Assembly (NCBI GenBank): GCA_040954595.2 | Contig: CM082581.2 | Location: forward strand, 11,532,001-11,596,000 | DNA: 64,000 nt | Direction: 5' to 3' | From: Balanoglossus misakiensis | Taxonomy: Eukaryota > Hemichordata | In this document: piece after piece, positions 25,701 to 36,583 of the stretch | Numbering within the stretch: the stretch's first letter is position 1 | How the letters are laid out: every line of letters starts with the position of its first letter | Notes under the pieces: generated by a model | What the model was told of the DNA's origin: nothing | The model's input: only the letters and a program-made list of their open reading frames with translations | Databases searched by the model: none | Position numbers and translations under genes: made by a program

Positions 25701-28700
25701 ACAATGTTATTTCTGCTGATACAAGATGTTATTATATTCATTCTACAAACTTAAAATTGATAATAGTTCTACTGTTCATTGATCTAGGTACGAGTTCAAC
25801 TAAACCCAAAACAAGGCTGGGATTGGGTAGTTTTCTGACTTCAAAACAAAGCAGCAAATCACCACCCCCTGAGGAAGCCATTTCCAGGGAAACTGAGATG
25901 ATAACTCAGCAGATTGTTGACACTACTCATAGCATGCCGCCATCTTCCAATGGAGTAAGCATGGCCCATCAGGTACAGCATGTACCAAGGATTGTGGTTA
26001 GAGAACCGAGTGGTGAAGCAAGATTAGTTGAAGAGGAAACAAAAAGAGTCCGACAGGAGAAATCTGGTAAGAGATTGTATCAATCCCTTCTTGAGGTGCA
26101 AATGTACACAGCCAAGAAATTTCACCCATGTTATGGGCCCTATGCAGGTCGTGATACAACCCTCGTAGTACAGTCTGTGTCAGCAATTTTTTTATATTTT
26201 AATGATGATTGAGTTAATTATGACTTTCAATCGTGAGATTTAATTCTTGTAGCATTCCAGGATACATATGGAAGCATTGGAAAGAAGAGGGGTGTGTTTA
26301 TTCATGGGGCCGGCACTCAAATCATGTTGCAATCAACCTCGAGACAACACTCATTGCCAGCGATAGAAAGTGCAGCCAGGAAATATGTTAACAATGAAGA
26401 TGAAGTCAATGCCATCATGAGACATGTCAAAAGAGTGAGTGGAAATTAACAGGCCACTTTCATGACCCTTTCCTTTGAAAGCATATACATGTATGTATAA
26501 AGATGCGAATGGTAATGTTTACAATTCTCATTAATTTACAGTATATGAATGAGGGTGACATTGAAATGCTGGTTCGTCCATTATTGGCAATACTGGACAA
26601 ACCAAAGAAAATCATCGTGCTCAAAGAAATCAGGTGAGATTAAGATATTTTAAAAATGATTTATCTTAAATATGACTTCTTTTTCTTGATCTGAAAAGGT
26701 GAAGGTGGTGACAGAACATCTGTGCAAACGCAGTCAGTTTCCTGACTGATTACCGAATGAAATGTTATATGGCACGGGAGACTGAACTTGGTCTTTCTGT
26801 TAATTATTGTGTATTGATAGATGTGTGATATTGCCCACGGATATTGGTCGATTTGATAGTATGGTATCCCGCACAGAAGTGGAAGCTTATGATGAACTCC
26901 AAGTATCTACAGGTATGCATTGAGGAATTGTTATCATGTATCTATCTTTTACCTAATGTAGGATCTCTACTTCAATATTAATATGATTTTGAAGGCTTGT
27001 TCAAATGTCCTGCAAATGTTTTCGGTCAGAATTACTCAGTTTGTCTTTGACGCTGTTTTTCTCAATTTAAACCTGAATGGATTTATCTCTTGTAGTGTTT
27101 TGGAAATACGACCATGTAAAGGGAAAGCCAATAGAGAAAGTATATGAGAAAGGTGATAGTTGAATTATAAATTGGAATCAGTGAAACAGGATAAGGTTTT
27201 CCTTGGCATGATTATAAGGAATGCTGTGCATGGAATATCTAGAACAGTGTCCACATTTGCTTATACCATTTTTGTCATAAACTCAGAATCTTTAAGCATT
27301 CCACAAAGTTGTCAGATGGGTGATGGTTCTGCATTGTCAATTGATTTGGCTTTCAAAGTCTTTTGTAAGGTATTCTGTCACAGCTCTTTGCCATTTGATG
27401 TTGGTTTTTTTTTCTTCAAGTTTTATGACATACTGGGTAATTATTTGAATGGCATCGTTCTTATTCAAACACTGCTTGTATTCAAACAGATCCATCAGTG
27501 GTACAGCGTGAACAACTCTTGCAGAAAGCTGATAACCCTCCCAAGAAAACATTGCTGGCCACAAAACCAGGTATAGCAATCTCTTAAATGTCAATGCAGG
27601 AATTCAAAATTTGCCAAGGATTCTTACAGGGATATTTTGCAATCTGACACTGGTTTGCAGTAATGAAAAGTCTAATCATGTACATGGCACTTACTCTTTT
27701 TTGTTGTTATCCCAATGCAGGGATGAAAGGAGACTTTAGTCTGAAAACTCAAGAGCAGTTTGAGAGAGAAAGAAGGCAAAAAGATGAGCTTGAAAGACTG
27801 AAAAAAGAGAGGCAGTTGGAGGTCAAGAAAAAGAAAGAAATGGTTACTGAAGATTCAGTAAAACCCCTTGAATACAGTCACATTCCTGTTGTAGGACCAC
27901 CACCTGTTGCAAGCACACCGAACGGTACTTCCCAGGTGGAAAGAGTGGCATCGGAAACCGGGAATGAGGAGAATTCCGGCATTGTGTTGATTAGAGTGAC
28001 AGACCAGTCGGAATATGCGGATATCAGTCCACTCAGTCCGGAAGCACGAATAGAATTGTCGGCCAATCAGGTAACAGAAGCATTTGCCAATCAGGATGTA
28101 GAGATTGCTGTCAATCAAATAGGACAAGTGGGCATGTCTGATGATGATGGTGAAATAGACTCTGATGTCGATTCCTGTGATAGTAATGGCAGCCGTAGTG
28201 GCATTTATCACATAAATGCTCAAGAGGATGGAAGTGATAATGACAGTGAAGTTGTTGCGGATGAGTTAGCGTTAACAACGGGTGAAGACCATGATCTTGT
28301 TGTCACATCTGTGTCATCATCCATGGGCAATTATTCATCTCCACCCATCTCACCTGCTTCATTAGCCAATGAGAGTTCAATGTCCATCAATCTGCCAAGC
28401 TCATCTGATTCATCAGCCAATCACAGCCCAACTGCAGTAATGTCATCACCAGCAGCAGCCAGTGACAGCGCAGATAATGTCACAGATCTCTATGCAAAAG
28501 TAGATTTCACCAAAAAGAAGCCAAAGTCATCATCCAAGGTCATCTCCAAAGTAGTTCATGATGGTGACATTTCACCACCCCCAACTCCACCTAGAAATGC
28601 CAAGGGTATTCTGTGAGTACTTGATTCCATTTCTTTGTAATCAGTAATCAATCATTGTTAATGTCATTACCATTATCATTGCTGCTGGTGTTTTAATGTC

Positions 28701-29701
28701 ATTGATGACTGATCAGATGACAAAGAACATGAAAATGGAGAATCTTTTCTGATACTTAAAATATACATTTGTCTTTATACTCCACAGGAAAAACAAAGAT
28801 GAAATGTCACTGAGTTATGAAGACCCATCCCCTCTGACAGAAATCATGGAAAACATAGACACCAGACCAAGATCCCCACAATCTCCAGATACGACATCAC
28901 AGCCAGCTGTGATTCAGTCAAGTGAAGCCACGTCAAAACCACTGAGCAGAACAACAGAAGTGGAGAAGACCGTGCCATCAAAGCCTGCTGCAAGTGAGAG
29001 TGTATATGAAACAGTGGAACCTCTGGTATCAACTTCTGAAATAACTGTGCAGTTGAAGAAAACCAAATCCTCCCTTGGTCAGTTGCGAGATTAATCATAT
29101 TTCTTACAGCCACAGAATGAACATGTTTGTAGTGTGTATAAAGCAGTAAACTTCCTGTTTTGTATGTTTTATTAAATTCATTTGAATCTGGTATTTTTCA
29201 GTACTTGAAGTTAATCAGATGATGTATGTAAACTGGAATGTTTGTGTTCATGTTTTGACAGGAATGAGTATATCTGGCGGGAGAGACTCGAAAACCCAAC
29301 CTACTGTGAAGATAGAAAGAGTGTTTGCTGGTGGTTCTGCTGCAGAGAATGGTACCCTTAAGGTTGGTACATACTTCTATAAAAAGCATGTCAGGAAATT
29401 GATCAAAAGGGAATATGAACTACATGTACTAGAAGCTCCATTCAACTTTGAGAATTAACAAGGATTTATTTTAAGTTTTGAATGTGATACTGATATCAAT
29501 TAGATTTCAAATTTCTCTCTCCCAAACTAAAGTGTAATGAAAATGGAATTTTCTGTTTGACAGGCTGGGTATGAGATTGTATCTGTTGAAGGGCAATCTC
29601 TGAAAGGCGCTTCTCATCCAGAAGCTGTGGACATTATCCGAAGAGCCTACCAAAACAAGAAGACGACCACAATGACAATGGTTGTCCTGCCAACCAGCTG
29701 A
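19740..29701 (+). CDS. WHRN: Whirlin/PDZD7-type Usher scaffold protein
   Basis: Nineteen coding exons: 19740-20292, 21013-21096, 21811-21960, 22131-22305, 22457-22654, 22760-22992, 23202-23380, 23571-23715, 24959-25090, 25788-26066, 26253-26434, 26542-26633, 26821-26912, 27096-27152, 27490-27570, 27721-28612, 28788-29077, 29262-29362, 29564-29701. Total 4053 nt, 1350 aa. Domain order is that of whirlin: harmonin-homology domain 1 (about 20-95), PDZ1 (about 222-310, loop LGFSIRGG), PDZ2 (about 345-435, loop LGLNIRGG), a basic linker, harmonin-homology domain 2 (about 735-825), a long acidic Ser/Pro-rich linker, and C-terminal PDZ3 (about 1270-1350, loop LGMSISGG). Whirlin and PDZD7 are vertebrate paralogues that anchor USH2A and ADGRV1 in stereocilia and photoreceptor cilia. 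This gene looks like their single pro-orthologue. The start is the first in-frame ATG. Confidence 0.94.
20121..20186 (+). repeat. 33-bp tandem duplication in the first coding exon of whirlin
   Basis: Two adjacent 33-base units (20121-20153 and 20154-20186), differing at only one base, encode TTPTPSPRGGV twice in the disordered stretch after harmonin-homology domain 1. The near-identity at DNA level points to a recent duplication. Proline-directed phosphosites or SH3-type ligands are possible, but this is speculation. Confidence 0.85.
21571..21659 (-). repeat. Dispersed TTAACCCTTTCACC inverted-repeat family, copy 1
   Basis: This block in whirlin intron 2 is the reverse complement of related blocks at 34845-34936 and 62617-62709. 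Shared landmarks are a terminal GAACCCTTTCACC, GGTCCAAC, AAACAATG and TTTGGAC. The family has weak terminal inverted repeats (AACCCTTTCACC / GGTGAAAGGGTT). It is probably a MITE. Confidence 0.6.
23717..24958 (+). other. Whirlin intron 8
   Basis: This 1.24-kb interval between exons ending at 23715 and starting at 24959 has no convincing coding exon. Open frames near 24125 and 24844 are hydrophobic or continue into the next exon only by chance. The acceptor ACATACATAG at 24958 is weak in pyrimidines, but the frame and the basic stretch that follows support it. Confidence 0.5.
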
Positions 29702-30323
29702 TAAGAAACCCAAGGATGGTGAAGAATTGTCACATTCCAAAATAACAAGATCAGTTGGGATATCTACTAATCAAAAAGTACTAACTAAAATTAACCATAT
29801 ATTTATTTATTGAAACATACATTCATTTAGTACTACATGTATACTATTGCCATCTCTTATATCAAAGATATATGCTGGGTTTTTTTCATGCATTAAAAGT
29901 ACACACAGATACATCACATGCATTATCACAAAGACATCACATACAATGATATGGTATACTTTAATATCACAGAGACATTTAACTGATTATTACATACTCT
30001 TTTGTGCTATGTTGTTTCAGTGAAATCATGAAAAAGGCTACATGTAAACTGTCATGAAGGATTCTTTTAAATCAAAATTTTTGTTGTCAGCTTGACTGTA
30101 ATTCCTGCCAATCTTTTATAGATATTTGTGGTCCTATTGAGATGAGCTCAATGTAACCTTCTCAAAAGAAACTCCCAAAGATCCTATAGGTCACTGGGAG
30201 GTCAGGGTGCAAAGGTTATGAGAGCCTCAGACTTCTGTTCCTCGTCTAGTGAGTCAGAGAGTCTGTTTCACATCACAAAATATCCGTTATCACGTGTAGT
30301 TTACAACAGTTATACATTCTAAA

Positions 30324-30329
30324 AATAAA
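30324..30329 (+). terminator. AATAAA, candidate polyadenylation signal of whirlin
   Basis: First AATAAA after the whirlin stop codon, giving a 3' UTR of roughly 640 bases. A second AATAAA near 31096 could extend it. Confidence 0.5.
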
Positions 30330-31336
30330 TCATTCTGACATATATACTGGTACTTCTGCAATGTGTTATATAATTTTTAAGTGAACTTTTGTTTAAAATG
30401 TCTGCCAATTGTAATGGTCTTTGCAATAATGGTTGGGATATGTTAAGGTTACTATGACAGAGAATCTAATATAATGTTTGGAGAAAAGAAGTGATTGAAG
30501 ATATTGTGCTTTGTAAAGGGTTTTATGTAAATGTATAGAAAATTGACTGTATTTTTTATAACCAAGAAATGTAAATACTTTTTCAAGGTTAATGGCAGGT
30601 AGTGTCTGTATATATTGGTGTGTGAAAAATCTTAAAATCGATGTATTGCTGGAAAATTTTACTTGGCATCACTCTTTTATTTGCAAATTCTCGGATTTAT
30701 GTTGTTGTTTTTTAAGAGAAATATCAAAATGTCAGATGCAGTAAATGTAATCATTTTGTATTGACAATTTTTGCTCCAAGCATTTCAATATTATTGTTTT
30801 GTTTTTTTACTTTCATCACATAATTTAAGCAACTGATTTTATAATTATTAAGATATGCATTCCTGTTTTGAATGCAGCTTACATGTTCTATTGTCTTCAT
30901 CAGACCAGTATGCTTATCTAATCCATCCACTAATAACATGATGACTTTCACGTAACATGTTGTATGTTATGGAACAAACATCTCACATTTGTAGAGATGA
31001 AGTGATTATATGCTGCTGTGTCATCTTAATAATATATGTCTATTTGTTTTGATAATTTTTTTGCGAGCATCAACTATTTTGGTGTTGTATTCACCAATAA
31101 AACAATTGATTAAAAAATTCCTGGTTATGATGGAAACTCCACACTGGAGGCGCTATAGAGCACATGTTCTGGAAATGCTGCTAAATTTTGCTTTCAGGTC
31201 AGTTAGCAATCAAATCATAGATGAATCAAACTGATGTACAGGTTCTCATAATAGCGCTCACCAAACGAGTCAATGTTTCAACTTCCATTCAATGATAAAC
31301 AGCACAGAAAACAGTCAAGTATTTGAGCAAGACTTC

Positions 31337-31347
31337 TTTATTTTATT
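31337..31347 (-). terminator. Tandem AATAAA polyadenylation signals of UIMC1
   Basis: Two overlapping AATAAA hexamers on minus lie about 95 bases past the UIMC1 stop, giving a short 3' UTR. Confidence 0.65.
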
Positions 31348-31438
31348 CAGGTGAAAGCAATAGTTGCCCAAAAGTGGCACTATGTCTTATTCCATTATTG
31401 CTACATTGTTACATTTACACAAATGGGCGGTAAAAGTC

Positions 31439-34400
31439 TTACTTCTTCCATGACCTTTTACCCCTACCTCTGCCCCTCCTCCAACTTTTCCCCTTTCCCC
31501 TCCCTCTACCGGAACCCCCTCGTCCTCTACCCCCTCGTCCAGATGTTGACCACACTGCACCTCTGGCCGATGAAACACTTCGAGGAGTAGATCGTCTGGA
31601 TTTTGGTCTGTCCCGAAACTGATTTTTATAGTCTATGTAACTGTCTTTTTGAAGAGATATTCCACGGAATGCTTTTATTGGGGAGTCGCTTATTTGACTC
31701 CAGTCAACTTCAGTCCCGCTTTCGTCGCCATCTTCTTCATCCTCTGCATCATCATCATCACCATCATCTTCATAATCATCTGCAGTCATGTTAGCGCCAT
31801 GTTTACCATCAGCATCCCTATCGATGTCACTGTCATCCTCAATCTTAACTTCAGAGTCATTTTCGGAGCTGTAGACAACAAATGAGAAAAAAAGTATGAA
31901 AAAGTCATCAACCTTGAATCTGCTTTTCACTCAAATAGCATGTAAAACTATCAACAATACACTAGCACACACTGGTAAGTTCAATTGAACAAAGTACACT
32001 TACAATAAATGCTTTTCGTCAATTTCTGCTTGTACATGCTGGCTATACTCAGATCTGGCAACAAGTTTGTGACAAAGAAAACATTCTTCAAAGTCCACAC
32101 TTTCTTTGTCTCTGGTGATATAAGTGAGAATGATAACATGGAAGTATGAGGCTATCAGCAATATCATAACAAAGTCTGCAATAATGAGTGAACTCTAAAC
32201 GCAAAGTGATACACTGTGTTTTATGAAAGATAACTAACCGGTTATTACAAACTGTGGAAACATTGTCCTCCTGAGTTCGCCCTTGAAAGATTCTGTGTCT
32301 TTGTTGCCTTTTCGTCATTTTCGTCTCTGTGACCTGAATCACTCCCTGGTTTAGAATATCTGTCATGGCATCTTCTTCCGTATCTTCTTGTGAATTACTG
32401 AAGACAATAGAAAAGAGCAATTACTATGAAATATGAGCAAAATTAGACAAGTTGTGTCCCCACAAATTGAAGATTTTTGTTGTTTTTAGTTTGTATGTTA
32501 GTGTTCTGGGAAATGAAGAAGAACTTACATATTGTGTTTCTTCATAATCTTGGAAACTGGTGACTCTTCCTCACTATCAGAGTCTGAAAAAAATCATGTG
32601 CATTAATAATTAAGGCGGCAATAATGACATTAAGCCTTTCTGGGAATCAATCATATAAAGTGGGCTGCATAGGCATCCTTCTGAAAGATTAATACAAGGT
32701 TCTTACCAACAATGACCCTTAATTTTCTCTTCTTTGCATTGACCTTTTCAGTCTTCTCTTTTACAATAGATTCATTTGCCGATCTACCATTGGTAGAAGT
32801 ACTTGCTATACTTGGTCTATTCCTGTAGAATATCACAAAGTATTCAGAAGTAGGCATTTATATTTGAGCATAAAAATTTAAATCTAGAACTATTGTTTTC
32901 ATTCCAAACTAACTTGACCTAATACCACTTACTCCTCAGCTGCTGTTGATGTTGAAGGCAAAGGCTCGACACTAGCAACACTGTTAGAATCTACTTGTTC
33001 AAGCTTCTGGGATGAGAAAAATCTGTGATTCTTGGTTGTGTCTCTATCTGTAATGGAAAGAAACATACAGAAAAGTTATTGTCAAAACTCAAAGAGAATG
33101 CAAGTTTGTCAGAAACCTTATTTATGATTCTAAGCCCTGTTCTCCCTTAGAATTGTGCATAGAAGTGACTCCATCATGAAACTGTACAGGGTCTAACAAC
33201 ACTTACCTTTCCTGGTTGTTTTCTCTGGAACTGTGCCATCACAGTCGGCAGCATGTACTTCAATATCACTCCATGGAAAGAACTCACCACACAGAGGACA
33301 ATGGGTACCCTTAGAAAAAAAAGAAACAAGCGATCAGTTGGTTTAGAGAGGCAAGCAAACAAACAGGGCAGCCGGCTGGTTAAAACAGAGCAGATAAGAA
33401 ATAAATTTCTTTAGTTCATTGTACATTGTACATTTCATGCCATTAATTTACAAAGAAACGGGAGAAAAGTTGCACCAGCTCATGAGACTTGAACCTAAGA
33501 ATACTTGTCATCATATTGTTTACCTCCTGCACACTTTCTTCCAGTTCCAACTTCATTTCTAAAGTATGATCGTCTCCACTGTCACTCCTACCATCGTCAC
33601 CACCATCATCATCATCAGCAGCAGCATCAGATGAAACAGTCTCTGCATCAGCAATATTTTCATTTTCTGTTGGATTTTTGCATATTTCTGAAGTTACTTT
33701 TACATCTTCTTCTGTGATTATCTGTTCATTCTCCTTTATTAGGTTATGTCTCACATAGTATGTATATCTGGCCTCCTCATATAGGACTTTAATTTTGTCA
33801 TAGTCAAAGTTGATCTCACCAGAGTCCACACTGGCACACTTGTCAACTGTGGTTGTTGATACAGCCATCAGGTCTGGCATTTGACTGGTGGATTTTTCCT
33901 TCTGATTTTGATTTGCTGAGGTGGTTGTTTCCGTTAAACCAGGCGGTGGAATGTTTTTGCTGACGTCATCCTTTGCAGACACATTCCTGTTCTTCTGAGA
34001 TTTTCTATCATCAGGAATGACGGCAGTGGCACTTTGAGATGTAACCTGTGTCTCATCATCATCATCATCATCATTGTCATTTTCAAATAAATTGTCATCT
34101 GATTGGATAACCTCTATATTTACTTCTGCCTGGGATGATTCTTTCCCTGTTGACGACTTCCCCAATCCAACAGATGACAAAATTTGATTCACAGATGGAC
34201 TTTTCTTGGAACTGCTAGAGGAATCCTCTAAGTCAATGATTGGCTCAGCGACAACTGATTGATTGGATTTCTGACTGGATCCACCATTTTGACCTCGGTG
34301 ATCACCAACAATCTTCAGAGGCTGCAATTCATCAGAATCCGCAGAATCAACCAATTCAAATTGATTTTCAATACGCCTTGAAACTTTTTTACAATGGTGA

Positions 34401-35768
34401 TCAGTTTCAGACTTAGGCACTTGATCAAATACATCAATCACCTCCACAATTTTTCCTTTGTGGTCAGTTCCATCATCAAATTCATCCTTTCCCTCCTCCT
34501 CCTCATCGCTTGTTCCACTGTCACCAGGAACACACATGTCGCAATTTCCAGGACTATTTGTCCTCAAAACATCTAATGTGCATTTCAAGTGATATCCTGG
34601 AATAACTGCCTTTCCAAAAGGAATTTTCCTGAGAAGTTTGGATTGCTCTGTCTTCAAAATTACACGGTATTTTTCCAGCATGGAAGTTATTACACTGGTG
34701 TAGAGTCGAGGATTGATTCCAGTCGGTGTGTAGTAGGGCTTTGCCAGATGGGCTTTCCTTTTTCTCCTTCTGTACACCTAATGAAATGAAATAAGAAATA
34801 GTGAAAGGTTGGATCTTGCAGAAAGAAGCTTCCACAATAGAAACTTAACCCTTTCAACACAATGAACTGGTCCAAATCCATTGTTTTAATGCCAAAGTTG
34901 GACCTTTATACAAGGACCTGGTGGTGAAAGGGTTACCCTGTCTCCAAGGCAACCCCAACACATTAGAAATTTGATAATTATGTAAACAATACCTTCTGGA
35001 TACCAGATTTTTCCTTCCTTGTCATTATTTCTTCATTTCTCTCACTTTTATCTCCTCTCCCATCAACATTCTGACTGTTGACATTACATGGGCTGCCATT
35101 CCAAGTGTCTTTTTTGGATTTCATGACCTCTTCCTGATGTTGAAACATCTCAAACATTTTGGCTTGCCTCTTCATGTCCATTCTACTCAACTCCAGTGCT
35201 TTCTGTGTATGAATTTCAACGAAATTAACACCAGTCATGACATCATTATGCATTATAGGAAATATTTGGAGTTTGACTTTCAGGAAACTTTGTCCTGATG
35301 GCGTTTCTGTTCTTGTGTCACTTTCTGATTCAGTTCTGGCATACCAGCTCTGCGTATCATACCTGCAAATCATCCTCTTCTACCTGCAAGTCATCTGATT
35401 TCCGTCTCCTTGACAATTTAGTCCTCTTACGCCGCTGGTCCAACCTGACACTTCTGTCACTAGCCTATGGATGAATCAAGTAGACAAAAACATGTCATTA
35501 GAGATGACACAGTCCCCACCAGGTCATGTTGATTATTTTCAGGTACTCTAAAGTGTACCAGGGTATTCTGGAATGTTTTCCTGGAAGCTACACTCTGGCT
35601 CAGGTATCTTTTCATTTGATCGTATGCATGTCTTATATTGAATACATTTACCAGACTGGTAGGTTTATCCTCTTCTTTCTGATCTATTGTTATGACATCA
35701 TCATCACTGTCAGTGTCATCAAGTTGAATGAACTTCAACTTGGGTTTCTTACTGTTTTTTCTTTGCAT
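31439..35768 (-). CDS. UIMC1: UIMC1/RAP80, BRCA1-A complex ubiquitin receptor
   Basis: Eleven exons on minus: 35652-35768, 35363-35464, 34993-35202, 33524-34777, 33207-33309, 32933-33047, 32707-32822, 32529-32583, 32239-32397, 32004-32111, 31439-31868. Total 2769 nt, 922 aa (human about 719). RAP80 binds K63-ubiquitin and SUMO chains at DNA breaks and brings in Abraxas, BRCC36 and BRCA1. Visible parts: an acidic SUMO-interacting-like DVITI (25-29); a ubiquitin-interacting motif EEDDLQKALELSRMD assembled across the exon 2/3 splice (about 68-82); an Abraxas-interacting region with PYYTPTGINPRLYTSVI (about 157-215); zinc finger C565-C568-H580-C584; a second finger C754-C757-H769 lacking its last cysteine; a conserved SPIKAFRGIS block; and an RG-rich basic C-terminus. 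Only one UIM is seen where vertebrates have two. The start ATG opens the exon upstream of the acidic motif. Confidence 0.9.
34845..34936. repeat. Dispersed TTAACCCTTTCACC inverted-repeat family, copy 2
   Basis: In UIMC1 intron 3 the segment begins TTAACCCTTTC and ends GAAAGGGTTA, so its termini are inverted repeats about 92 bases apart. The interior TGGTCCAAATCCATTGTTTTA matches the copy at 62617 almost exactly (first 20 bases only are shown as landmarks: GGTCCAAATCCATTGTTTTA). Confidence 0.75.
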
Positions 35769-36583
35769 TTTGCTTGTTCAGGAGTACAGTTGCCTGGTAA
35801 CGCTAGTCTTCCATTCTGGAGATTTACTAGTATACTGGTAAAAAATGGCAAGAACAGTGAAAACATGTTTAAAGGGGATAATACCCTACACTACAGTGCA
35901 ACTTGTGCAAGGTTGATTGACATCTTTATTTGGAGTCTAGGGTTCCAAAAAGAGAGCAAGATTTATTAGGGATACTATAGTCAGGAGATCAAGTTTCAGT
36001 AGTTAATACACAAAACAACACATACTGTAAGTAGCCTCAATAATATGCAGACAGTGGTACGCCGGTGGCCCTTTAATATGAATGAACACAGCTCACCTGT
36101 TTAGACACTTGTTAAACTTATTAATCGCGCGCGCGTAAAGTAAGTTGAGGGCCTTTAAGATAATGAATATTATTCTTGCGCTAATAATTTTTCATTTAAT
36201 CATAATGCTGGTATTTTGTAAGGAACGTTGGGTTTCTGTTACGTAAATCATTTATTTTATGTATTTCTAAATGTGCTGACGTGAAGGAAAGGTACGTAAC
36301 AGGCATGTACCTTCACTATTACATCTGTGACAGACTGAAAAGATAGGGAGCTCGATCGAGCAGGTCGCGTGACCCTTGTAACCTTTGATCCTTGACCTTC
36401 TCGTCTGTTCTCGTGATAAAAACGAGAACTCCCCTCACTCCCAAGATGGCGACCGCTCGTAATGCATTATTTTGGAGTTGGGACCATTGAAACACATTTG
36501 GAATATAATGTAAATGTTTTCACCGACATATTACCAGCGACAGTGACACCCTCGGAACTACACAATTTTACCATTTACCAGGA
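35769..36583. promoter_or_regulatory. Bidirectional promoter region, UIMC1 / TBC1D12-14
   Basis: Start codons at 35768 (minus) and 36584 (plus) face outward across 815 bases. A YY1-type CCAAGATGGCG lies at 36441-36451, in the likely 5' UTR of the plus-strand gene; this position is typical of YY1 sites near a start of transcription. A (CG)n run sits at about 36125-36134. No splice site is needed, because the plus gene's 5' UTR seems continuous with its first coding exon. Confidence 0.5.

Larger units (their letters stand above)
29702..31438. other. Convergent 3' UTR region of whirlin and UIMC1
   Basis: The stop codons of whirlin (29701, plus) and UIMC1 (31439, minus) face each other across 1.7 kb. 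A plus-strand AATAAA lies at 30324-30329, and others follow near 31096. Minus-strand AATAAA (TTTATT) occurs at 31337-31342 and 31342-31347, about 100 bases after the UIMC1 stop. The region is AT-rich with no coding signal. Confidence 0.6.

Noticed and set aside
27160-27576. 138-codon open frame as a separate exon of whirlin
   Set aside because: Only its last part (27490-27570), in a different frame, fits the splice phases; the rest is intron.
31603-31885. Histidine/isoleucine-rich open frames on plus
   Set aside because: They are antisense shadows of the acidic Asp/Glu stretch of the UIMC1 C-terminal exon (GAT codons read as ATC/CAT).
35526-35969. 147-codon open frame on plus opposite the UIMC1 5' end
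   Set aside because: It overlaps UIMC1 exon 1 and its promoter in antisense, is hydrophobic by chance, and has no family resemblance.
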